Assembly: GCF_001039355.2 (NCBI RefSeq)
Contig: NW_019776007.1
Span: 76,289 to 140,288 of the forward strand
Direction of reading: 5' to 3'
DNA: 64,000 bases
Source: Lingula anatina
Lineage: Eukaryota > Brachiopoda > Lingulata > Lingulida > Lingulidae
The position numbers and the translations under genes were made by a program. The notes under the pieces were generated by a model. The model did not search any database, was not told the DNA's origin, and saw only the letters and a program-made list of their open reading frames with translations. Of the stretch, positions 50,701-63,500 are shown piece by piece (positions within the stretch are counted from its first letter, which is position 1; each line of letters opens with the position of its first letter).

Positions 50701-53594
50701 AAATGTAAATTTCATTTTTTGGTTTGTCACCATACTTTACAGAAATCTCTTTATATAAAACATAAGGATCCTGAAGTAATATTTACAAAACCACAATGCA
50801 TTTTAAAGTCCATTTTCAAATTCACTAACATTTTGGTTAGCATAGCTCCAGTGTAACATGTAACACTGCTGGTAGCCTTTACATAAACATATCTGAAATG
50901 AACTTCCACTGGTTATAATCAACTGCAGAATAATTCCATGAATACACCTTATTACTTACGTTTTCCCCAGCAACAAGCAGTAATCCACACAGACTGGAAC
51001 TACACTCTGCAATTAAAATGGTAAAAGTTAAATGAATGCACTGGTACACTGTATTTCAGAAAGGAACCAAGAGATGTCTTTAATCACCCTGCACCAAAAA
51101 CTCTATCGCCTACTTGTCCTCAGAGCCAAGAAGGTCGAATAATCTCCTGGCCTAATGCAGAAACAGTGGCCAGTAACCAAATATTTTTTTTAATTTCTGG
51201 TCCTGCTCTAATTCTGCTGGCAATTTGGATTGGGACCAATGGTTAATTGAGCAGGCTATTATTGCATTTAAGTTGGTGGAAGCAGTAAAAACTTTCTTAA
51301 TCAGAGAGCCAAAATAATGTCTGAATACATTTCTGTGACAGGTTTTTACTTTACAATTAAACTTATGATACATGCCTGCATACATTCTTCCAGTTTTTTC
51401 ACCATCTTAGTTTTAGTTCTTTACTGAAGCCTATTGCACACTACATAGATGTCAGCACTGTAGTTGTCTTAGTTCTACATCTAATAAATAGATGTCAGCA
51501 CCATTCCTACCTGGAAGTATTCCTCCAGCTCTTCCATCTTCCCAGACTCAGGGCAGTCTGTTGTAACTGCTTTGTCTACAAACTTATACAACAGCTCCAT
51601 CATCTGCAAGTGATTTGAATTGATGAAAATTAACCTCATGGATAAATTTGAATTCATTGGACATTGTGGAATGAACCATCCATGTTAAAACACTTACATA
51701 AGTATATAATGAAAGCAAATTAAAGAATTAGTAAAATTCCTAAATGATGCCCAAAAATTAAACATTGATTTCTATATAATAATTGATTCAGAATTTCTAG
51801 CATGATCAATTTTACATTAATTTAGCAGAAAAGACTTTTTTCAACAAGTTGAAAATTCTATTAATTAAAAACTGGAAAAAATTGAAAATAAAATTTCAAT
51901 ATACTCAATATTTTTTCTATTTTCTATATTCAAAAGGCATATTTTAGAGCCAATATTGAATTTTCTACAAGCCTAGAAGAGTTACCTTGTCAGCAACTAC
52001 CTGCCTCCTCTTCTGTAGTCCTCCCAGTAAACCCACCACTGCCTTGGCCTTGTCTTGATAGAAAGAGTACGCCAGGGACAGGGCATCTCTAGTCCTTCCC
52101 TGTCTAACTAGAACATCTATTCTCTGAAAGAAAGGAGTTTTATTAATACTAACACTTGATCATCTTTTTCTCATGAATAGGGGCAATAAGCAGGATAATT
52201 TATTTTTATAAACCTCCTAATCTACTAGTGAACTGAAACTCAAAAGGACGAATGTACCAAAAAATGTTATTTGTAATAAACCTCAACACAAGGGCTGGCT
52301 TTTACAGTAAAATTTCTTTATATATTAAATTTTATAAAATACAGTCCCTTACTTCTGTCCAGTTCCTGAGAGTGTAACAGTGGACACTCTTAGTACCCAG
52401 AAGTAGCAGCTGACCACTGTAACTGACCAGTGACTGATAACAGGCTGAGTCACCTGCATATGCCTATGATAAAAACAAAATTTCAATGAAAGATTGACAT
52501 TTTGGCCATATTATCTTTTGTATAATCCCCTCCCCCTGAATTCGTGTTCAAGTTTTTGACAAGGCTGACCTGATACATGTATATAATGACATTTGGTCAC
52601 AAGGATCGAGGGACATCTTATTGTGTCTGAATACCGTAATGAAAAAAATCTAAGTTTCTGAATATCTAATTTAAGACAGAATATGAATGTTGTAAATATT
52701 AGTTATCTTACCAGGGCCTTGCTAACATTGCCTCCAGTGGCTAAAGACTTGAAGTAACTGCTGCCATAGACCAGCTGCACCTCTCCTACATCCAGGACCT
52801 GGTGGACAGGAGAGAAGTCAATGAATGCATTTAGAACAAGTAGATCTAAGGACTAACAGATACTTCTGCCTAAGATATTGGTCACATTCAGAACAGATGA
52901 TCCGCGGACTTAAAATGGTAAACCCACTTAGAAGCAATGCCGACTAATCTGCCTACACTCACGTCGTGTCTGCAGAGGCCTAGCAAATTAAATCTGGAAG
53001 CCAGGATTTAATCTGTTTAATAACACGTGTGGAGGCAGGGGATTAGGCAGCTTGCTTAAAAGAGGGGTTGGCCATATTTAGTCTGAGGATCAGTAAGTCC
53101 GCAGATCATCTGTTCTGAATGTGACCAATATGTTTGGTAGACACATTGAATATAAGCTTGTAAAGGTGGGACCAAGGGAAGGGGAGGGGAAAATTGCCCA
53201 TAACTTTGGGTGTGTTCCCCTTTTTCCCTTAATCATTCTCCAGAAAATGACACAAATCCAAAGAGTTATTCCGCAAATTTCTGGATCTGTCTGAGACTTG
53301 TTAGCCTCATGGAAGGAAGTACGTGTAACTGAAAATATTTTCAGAACTTTTGCAGTTCGATCTGGATGAAAACATTTGTAAATGTAAGCATCAGTTTAGA
53401 AACTAATTGGCTTTAATTTAAACTGTCAATTTAAACCTTCAATACACTTTTTTTACAGTTGACACAAATGTTCAAGAATGGTGGCCATACCTCCAATTCT
53501 TCTTCACTTCTTACGTCCACCACATGGAGCTGCTCTGACCTGTCCAAGATGACCACTGTCCTTGCATTCAGCCACTTAAAGGAAAGAATACTTG

Positions 53595-53660
<66 letters not shown>

Positions 53661-54492
53661 TTTGGCTTCTTAAACTAAGGAATTTCAATAACATTGCCTC
53701 AAATTATTCATAATGAAGATTCCAAAATAAGTCTTTAAAATATCTTCCACCACTGACAGTTAAACTTTATGAGACTTTGCAAAATATGAAAACATCCTAT
53801 TATACTTACTGTGACACTGAGGATTTTATATGGTAGCTCTATTTTTTGCAGTGGTGAAAATTTTATGTTTTCTGGATTCACACAGATCACCTAAAAATAC
53901 AAGTCACTAAAAATAATGTACATCCAGCCAAACATTTCAAATAATCTCTTATGTCTTCTTCAAACGAACCAAGTACATGTAATTACAGTTTATTTCACGA
54001 TAAGCAAATTTCAATGTTTGACCTTTAATTTATAATTACCATAATACTGGATATATTAGCTAAGTACTAGATAAGTCATTGACTGCAGTGACCGTCATAT
54101 TTTACATGAATTACGTTTCTTAATCTATTTTAACTGGACATTGCCAAACAATCTTAAAGTTTATAGCTGACCCTGATGCATCATCAAAATAAATAGTCCA
54201 GTCATCATCAAAATAAATAGTTAATTTCAAATCTTACTCATATCATATTTAGCATTCACTGACAACAGTCTCCCTACTTTAAACCCAAAACAGGTCACAG
54301 TATCATAATATGATTATAGACCCATCCCAGTGACACCTGTTCAGGCTCCACAGCCCCAGAGACGTAATACTAAACTAGATCCAAGTCCACTTCATGAAGT
54401 AGACCATATTGACTGTTCACAAGACAAGATGAAGACACTGCTGGTTTTCCTGGCTGTAGTAGCTGCTGCTTTTGTGAGTATCTTTACTGTTT

Positions 54493-54544
<52 letters not shown>

Positions 54545-57500
54545 AAAGAATGTTTGCAGACACATACTTCACAAGAAAAAAGACATTGCACTATAGGCGA
54601 AAGCTTCAGACTAAAAAAATAATGGTTTTGCATTTGCAGGGTGCAGTAACTATTCGTGACTGCAAAACCAATGATGACTGTAATGACGGTGAATGCTGTG
54701 TACCAGAGTATAGATTCCACATAGTCAGCAAGAGGGTTCTGCCTGACCTGCCTTTCCTGTCTAAACGAGGTGGTGTATTTAAAATATTTTGTGCTATCTG
54801 ACTTTTCTGACTTGTTTCATAAAAACTCTTAGAGATATTGGGCCAAGTTTAGTCTGCTAAAAGCCAAAAGTCAGCCATGTATATAGTCACAGCTGTAATC
54901 AACTCATTGATTGTTACCAGTGTCATCTAACTGGGCATCTAATCTCTTTGATATATGCTATAAGAAAATATATCTGAAAATTTTATTTTTCAGTTATATT
55001 TATACTTATATATATATTAAGACATTGTATTGTTAGAACATAGCCAGTGTAACAAAATGCACCAGTACGAATACAGGAATAATTCTCATATCATATATAA
55101 TATTCCAGAGGGCAGATGTTTGGCCTATATTCAGAAAGGGGACTCTTGCCACACCCCAGGGTTTGCCTCCTGTGGCTGTGCCCCAGGTCTGGTATGCAAT
55201 TACTACCCAGATGGCAAGACCAAGAGAAAGATTATCTTCAGGCCAGGGGATTCCTTCTGTGAAGAAGGAACAACTGATGTCTGAGCAGGGAAAAAGATTC
55301 CTATATTCAATCACCAAATGAGAACAGTTGCCATCAGAACTGCCGTTGATAACAATTTTTATGAGAATTGTCAGAAATAAAAAAAAGTCATTTATATTAT
55401 TTTAGTGTTTTAAAAATGATGAATGTCTATGACAGATCTTATATAATTGTAACAAATCTTATACATAAAGCAATTTGTAATTTGTAAATTTGTAAATTTC
55501 TTAGACTTAATATGTTATGACACAATTCGGTTGAACATTTTCTATAACTTTACTATAAGCAGAACAGATTTGAAACGATGGTAAGCTTTTAGCAAAAATT
55601 TTCACTTCTATAACAGTGTGCTCCCAAGGCCAATTTTTCTTTAAATCTTGTTCTCGATAAAAAACAACACATTTTCAATATGCTGTTTCTCAACATATCA
55701 GAAAGACCCCCTTTAAGCTTGTTTGCAATTACAGAACTTCTAACACCTGGTCCTTTTCCACAGCCATGAAGTGAACACACCAGGATTTACTAACAGAAAC
55801 TGACAGATGTTAAATAATGACTATGTTGATTATCATAATTAATTCAAAGCAGGTTAATTATCATAATTTATTCAAAATCCAAAGTGAGACTGGGGCTCCT
55901 CCAAAGTCCTGTCAAATGATGACACCTAATAGTTTATTTCTACCTTATTATTTCCACCTAAGTTAAAACTGATGAGAACTGAGCCTATACCTGAAAGAAA
56001 TGTATGGTGCTGTCCCTTCCAAAGGCCAGCACTGGGTCAATCACTCTGTCCTTGTCAGAGACCTGGATGACCACAAACTGCCAGGCCAGCAGTGGCAGTG
56101 TGGAGCTGTCGCCCTGGAAATGTCATAGATATGATATAAACATTACAGTGAATATTAATTTTGGCAATACAAACAGCACCACGAAAATAATAACTAACAT
56201 TTCAAGTGCTTCTTATCAGGATTACATGACGATTTCTGCCTTATCCTAATTTTTTCTGTAATGATTGTCAAGCAAATGGAAGTTAAGTCTTTCATCCACG
56301 ATATAGTTCCTTTGAGTTCTGCTGACTTATGGATAAAAAAGAATCATGTTTTTTCAACAGGAATTTCTTTTCTGTTCAAGACTCACCTTTAAAGGATGTG
56401 AGAACATAACTTTGAGTTGTGGTCTCAGTGTTACTATTAAGACCTGGAAACAGAAGCAGATAATTGTAACAGATTCAAAATTAATTTTTTTTTTGTTAAA
56501 TTTTTTTTTAATTTAAATAAATTTAAAACAGATCTGGGTTCAAAAAAATCTTTGAACAGTTACTTGTGGGACCATGCGTACATTCAAACTTGACAAATCT
56601 GTGGACCAATCAGAAATGATTTTTAAATCTTGGGATTCTTTGATTCCAAGTAAAACCCTCATGTCTGCATATCATAATCTCATATTTATTAAAAGGATGA
56701 AATCCACTTTTAAGTATTGTGTAAAATCTGCTTTAAACTTGTCACTTCTTTTTGGACTTTAATATACCATTTGTTCAATTTGTGCCTACGGTAAAGTCTT
56801 GAAAATTTCGTCGCTTAAAAATTAATTAATATTTTTAATTGTGTAAATCCGACTAATTTTTCAAAATTACCTCTCCCCGACTCCTGGGTATGACGAAATT
56901 TTCAAAAATCCGGCCTTTTGGCTTTTATCCTTAGCGTCTGTTATCTTTGACCCTCCTATATTGTGGGATATTTATTACTACTTCCTAAGTCGTTTTTTGG
57001 TGGTAAATAATAATCTATTTATTACTGCATCTCGATTAAGTTTAACTTACTGTACCAGAAAATATCTTCTCGGTAAGAAATATACCTTCTGATAGAGGAG
57101 AAGGATCAAGATAAGCCTAATTGCCTCCTTGCATCATAACCTGGACGCGACATATTTTTAAAAAAATACGCACTTGGCAACGTTTGTTGCATGCAGGGCT
57201 TTTCCCAGGATTGAGTGTCAGGCCTTCTAAAATTACCATCTGTAACTTCCTAAAAATTTACAGGGAGTTAAAATAATTGCTCCCGCTGACGATCTTCCGC
57301 AATTTAAGTTCCTTGAATTATAATGAAAACTGCATTTTATTATTGCTTACATCGCGAACGATCTCCCGATGATGATAAGAAAATTGCCTTTTCGTCTCGC
57401 TCGGATTGCGAACGATCTCCCTCTGATGATCTTACGCGAACAAAGTCCTGGNAAAATTGCCATTTCGTCTCGCTCGGATCGCGAACGATCTCCCTCTGAC

Positions 57501-60500
57501 GATCTTACGCGGACGATTCTCCGCTGAAGATATGCCGTGAGCGGGAGCAGGGGGGTTGAAGATAAAATGAAAAATATGTTATTTACAAAATTCAAAGGGG
57601 GAAGGGGGTTAAAATAATGATCTCCTGCTGACGATCTTCCACGAACGAAGTTCCATTGAACCTAAGATCTAATATACCATTAGATCTTAGATTGAACTAA
57701 TATGAAAAGTGCATTTTATTCTCGCTTACATCGCGGACGATCTCCCAGTGAAGATATGAAGATTGCCTTTTCGTCTCTCTCGAATCGCAAACGATCTCCC
57801 GCTGATGATCTTACGTGTACAGAGTCCATTACAAATAAGAAAATTATCTTCTCGTCTCGTTTGGATTGCGAACGATCTCTTGACGATATTACGCGCAAGA
57901 TTCTCCGCTGAAGATATGAAAATTGCCATCTTGTCCCATTCGCATTGCGAACGATCTCCATGTACGAGGCAGGCAATCGTTAAATGGTCCTAGATTGAAC
58001 ATGGACATGAATAGAAGTGACGGGTACATGTCCCTTCGAGATAATATCTTGATTTTTTCATTGTGTCTTCCTCATTTAGGACAGCCGCCGATAACAATAA
58101 CGGCGTTACAAATGACAAAGCCGCGGCCTGTGACTTCTACTGTATTTGCCGGCTTGATAACGCACCTTGAGCCAGGTAATAGTAATGAAACTATTTAGAC
58201 AAAAGGCCGACGTTCCCGCAATTAAGAACGGGAATTCACATGTTAACCACCTATATTGTGAGCAACCGCTCGCAGGGGCACACTATTGTTCCTATCTCCC
58301 ATTGAGAGTGTTATCGGCAATGAGATCCTGATCGTATCATCGTCTTAAATCAACTGACGCATTACCTTCATATTTGAGCTGGACAACGCGGCCATATTTG
58401 GTGACGAACTTTTCAAAAATTATTGAGTACCTCATTTTCAAGGTCGACGAAGTTTTCAAAGGGAAAAAAATTACCTCGGCGGAAAATCGTCTGTCGACGA
58501 AATTTTCAAGAACGACGAAATTTTCAAGACTTTACCGTATAGTACCTTAGAGAATGTTGCCATGGCAAGTATCATAACATCCTTCATAGGATGGTCTTTG
58601 ATAGTGTAATTCATATGAAGAGGCTCTATTGCACACACTTCACCCCGGCTGAAAATATATTGGAGATACTGACTAAGAATTATGGCAGTTCATTAACGTC
58701 TGATGTATAGTATTACCGTACTCATCAGAAATGCAACAGAATGTTTATACTTATGACTAAAATAAAATACCTTACTAACAAAGGACAAAAGAAAATAAAG
58801 TAACATTACATAAAATATATAATATAATGATTATAATACCAAATATGACCATAAAAGTTTTCAAAGTGGGTGTGGCATTCTCTTACCTTCCAGAGAATAA
58901 ACATTTAGACTCACATGTCCGTACCCCTATAAGACGCCTGAAACATAACAAAATAAAATAGCAAAATAATTCTAGTAGCTAGCAGTTCATATATATTCAG
59001 ATTTTATACTATAACACCAAGATTGTGTCAGTTAATACTTACATAAATACTGCTCTTACTTAAAAATTACCTTTTTTTTTACTATTTCAAAGATAGCAGA
59101 CTACAGGTGATTAACAGTTTCATGATACTGTCAAGAAACGTGAAGGCATTTACTTACTTGAATTCTAGTTCAAAAACTGAGCCCCCGCTATCACTACAAA
59201 CTGCCACTGTCAGTTCATCTGTGAACTGGAATGAAAACAGTATCTGATAGAATTTCATGCAGAACCATTTCTTCTTTAAAACCTATAAAATGTGTATAAT
59301 CTTTCAACTGATTATTAACTTCTAACCTTATAGCAAATAAACAACATTTTATTACAATTATGACAGTCCACAAAACAATATGCAATATTAACAGATTCAG
59401 AAACATGAAGTCTACATATTGTGAACATATGTGCTAGGTGTATATAGATTGTGTTGGATGTAAATAAATTGTGGTAGGTATGAAGAGATTGTGTTAGGTG
59501 TGACAGACATTCTCACCTTCACATGCAGCACAGCAGACCCTGGGGGATGAGCATCTGTGATGGTTCTCAGCAATTTCCCATTTGTGATATCCCACATGGT
59601 GATCTGAAAATCACACAGGTGTCTGATAAAAGCTCAATAAGACAATAATTGCAACATTTAATGAGCAGTAGATCCCAGGTTAAGAGGACACTTAGAGACC
59701 AGAACATTTATTCAAAATATGTGAAGATGTGAATTAACCAATGTTCATATTAATTTAAGCTAATACAAAATCCATTCCAATAGATTTGGTTGCTATAATG
59801 GAGCAATATGATGGGGTATATGGAATCTACTGTCGTTATCATACATATTAAATTAAAGTAGAAGTGTTGGAAGTGCTAATAAAATACTGCACCTATTGAA
59901 TCACCAATTACTCACAAGGCCCTGAGAGAATAAAATAATGGTCTGACATAGTCACCCATTAAGTTGACATGTGATGATAACACCAGTACAGTATCTACCT
60001 ATTATAGCTACAAGGTACTAACCTGCCCTCTAGCAAATCCACAGAGTAGTCTAGTGCAATCTCTGTTAAAGCTGAGAGCTGACACTGCTCCATACTGAGC
60101 TCCGACAGCTGTACTGCCCAGGCACCATTTTAACACCTGCTTGGGGTCTTTGAAAAAAAAAAATTTTTTTGTGTTATTAATATAAAATTACAGACAAAAT
60201 TTATGTGTATGACATTGGTGACAATTCTCAGGTTAAAACTATCTGATGTGGGCAGCAGCAGTGTCATAATATTATCAGCAAGTTGTGGTAAGCTTACCAA
60301 ACACTAGCACCAGTCCATGGGAAGTCCCTATTGCAATTAACTGGGAAACAGCCTAAAAGTAAAAATTCTGTGATTTATAAAAATATTGAAAATATAAAAC
60401 TCAAAATGAGCATGTTACAAATGAATGAATGAATAAATGAATGATTGATTGAATGTTTGAATGGACAAACAAACATAAAAATGCCAATGCAAAAAATATT

Positions 60501-63500
60501 AATCATATTATAATTCAATAAAAAGATCAGGAAAAATTTAATGCAGATGTCATTTGTTTGATGAGCAAAATATTAGGAATTATATAATGTATTTTTGTGA
60601 AAAGATTCTCTTTCCATCAACTCAGCAGGTGCTGCCATCTTCAGGGCACTTACCACTGCTGTAGGCATTCCAGCATCTACACGTTCCTGAAACACAAAGA
60701 GAGCAGATAAAGTATCAAAACTGTGTTTTTACCAGGTTAAGATCTGTTAACAGTGACTTGAAGTCAGCATCACTGGTAGTATTGCAGTGAAACATTGAAA
60801 AAATGGCCAGTGGCCAATCGGAATTAGATTCTTTGTTAAATTCAGTTTTAACCTAGTCAAGTACATTTTAGGAGGCTAGGATTTTAGCCCCAAAACAGAC
60901 AAGACTTAATGTGAAACAGGCCCATATGATACTGGTTGTAGGATAGTGTGACTACTACTCACTGAAGCTGAGTTCAGCTGGGCAGAGATGCCTTTTAGAA
61001 CAACATGTCTTAAAATGGATCCATGTGCCTCATATGTAATGCTCTTCCTCTGCCTAAAAATTAGCAAGCATAATTTATGATCATTCGTTATATAATAAGA
61101 TCAGAAATGATAAATTTTCTTTAATATTATAGCAAATATTACTAAAAGGCAATTTTATGAATTAATCTTTGTTTTAGAAAATATATGAGTAAGTTACAGG
61201 TCAAATAATATGCATAATTTAATTAATAGAAGACATTATGTGTACTTATACTAACAGATACCTCTTTTATCTTTTAACTGAACCAAGGATTAGGAAAAAG
61301 ACAATTTTGTTCCATTTTCAAAGTCACTTGAACAAAAAAATTTCATGTTCCCAAGCTTTCCATGATAATATTTTCGTGTTATATAAATCTAAGAGATTAG
61401 AAATAAAGCACAAAAACTTATTCTGCAGACCATACTCAGGCCCGTAGCCAGGGGGGGTTCGGGGGGTTGGAAAGAACCGCCCCTTTTGCTGGGAAAAGGT
61501 CCACTCTGGGTAAAATTTGATCTAGGTACATGAAGTTTTTATGGGAAAAGGTCCACTTTTTTCAGAAAAAGAACCCCCCTTTTGAAATTGCTGGCTACGG
61601 GCCTGATACTTCTACTGCTACATTCCTACTAATTAAGTGGCAATCATATTAAAATAGGCCTACACAACATTTACATCATCCTTGCCAATAATTGAACTTA
61701 CTTCTTAGGAGACTTGCCCTCTGCTATGTCATGGCTGGAGGCTGAGGACATGGAAGATACAGACATTGTATCTGCCTGGTCTCCTCTGAACATCTCCAAC
61801 TGACTCTCATCTTCAAATACATTGTCATCATCTGGCTGCAACAATACAAAAATTAGAATTTCAAATCACACCAACCAAAAGGTTGAAGTCATACAAAGAA
61901 AGTAGTGAAGATAAAACTATTTTAAAAGAATATACATAAAATTATAGCTGAAATCACTGGTTTTCAAAAAGTGGCTTAAGAAAATTTATTCAGAATAAAT
62001 ATATAGCAAAACTTTTGTTTTTAACATTGGCACTGCATTACAAGACTCAGAGTTTTTTCTTTCAATTCTTTGGGATTTTGTGGTGAAATGGAAGTTATGT
62101 TAATTAAACTATGTTGAAATGCTTAAACCATAATGATATCTTCAACAATTACCTATTGTTCAGTTCATGCATAACTGATTATACAATTTTGCCATAAAAA
62201 CATGCAAAGAACAAACATGAATATGACTTCAATTATACCGTATTTTCTCAAAGATGTGCCTTAAATAACAGTGTCAATCTTTTAAAAATCCATTTATGAG
62301 GACAAAATTCAACAAAATACAAACTGATAAAAACATTATATCAAAGAAAGCAATGCACCAAGTCCTTTTAGTAAATGAAACTAATACACACAAATAAATT
62401 GTAAACAGAGATATAAATAACTTTTAACAGACTTTCTCAACACAATTATTATAGTTTTTCTATCATATCAGGAATATAATATTACATGAAACCTTGCTTA
62501 CTTCATTCAAGATACTTTCTAGTGTTGGTGGTGTTGCTACTTCAGGCAGGTCAAACTCGGAAACATCAAGCTAAAAATCAGGAAAAAATATATCATGCAA
62601 CAACAATTTAGCAACTTCAAGTCAAAAGTTACTCTGTCATATGCGCACCTTATCACAATGATTTATTCTAGACTGAATGACTTTGAGAATGAATTAGGAT
62701 TCCCTTATGATCCATACACTGTGTAGAATGTTGTTGTTTTTTTTTTACCAATGACTATTCTGTAGTATTAGTGATGTCTATTATGGATTTTATGTGAGGA
62801 TTGAATAAATTGCCAAAACCTTTAAAAATCATATCACTGACATAAGGAATTAATACAAAATGGGCATCTTGCTTCAGACACAAACCAAGCAAAACTACCA
62901 TCATGTAAAACTGCTAATAAAACTTACATGCTTAAAGCAAACAGAAACAAACTGGCTAGTTAATGATCATCATAATGAAATAAACATGCATAACAGTGCA
63001 AATTCCATTAACATGTTTACAACAATAATATCCCTAATTTATCTGAACACTGTAAAATACGAATGCATCACCAATGCCAAAAATGTCCAGGCTTGTGTTC
63101 TACATATTTGTTTCTGTCATAAATTGGATATATTAGCCTCCACGTACTACAGTGTACACAATCGTGTGAATAACCCAAATATTTCATTGCCTTATGTTAC
63201 AGGGTTTAGTCTTACTTGGGAACCTAAATAAGATTAGTGTGGCTAACGTCAAATGACCAGAAAATATGTAAGTAAATCCCTACACCCACCCGAAGGATCC
63301 GCCCATGTGCAATCATATACGGACTAATATACATTCATTGTGTAAACTCGAGCTGGCTCTACTCTCCTCGGGCCTCTTCGTTACAGGAAGAAGGGGGGGG
63401 GCGTACGACTTGATGTAGAGTGGTTGCTCCTGTTTCGTTCTATAGCCCCAGAATCAAACTTAATTATGTATAGACTCTCAACAATACAATAAAATGCTAA

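Larger units (their letters stand above)
56787..58539. mobile_element. 1.75-kb non-autonomous DNA transposon in VPS8 intron 11
   Basis: Perfect 27-bp terminal inverted repeats lie at 56787-56813 (TACGGTAAAGTCTTGAAAAT...) and 58513-58539. If the outer TA is taken as the target-site duplication, the ends read CGGTAAAG...CTTTACCG, a Tc1/mariner-like habit. Short GACGAARTTTTCAA motifs repeat inside both ends (about 56892, 58402, 58445, 58495, 58513), as subterminal transposase-binding sites often do. The interior holds a minisatellite-like block and no transposase frame. Its right edge lies at intron position +7 of exon 11, so the donor is GTACTA followed by element DNA. Confidence 0.85.

Noticed and set aside
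57347-57993. Several frames with repeated RSFAIRARRKGN-like or IANDLP-like peptides
   Set aside because: They are translations of the GCGAACGATCTCC repeat inside the transposon, open on both strands, without a plausible start or domain.
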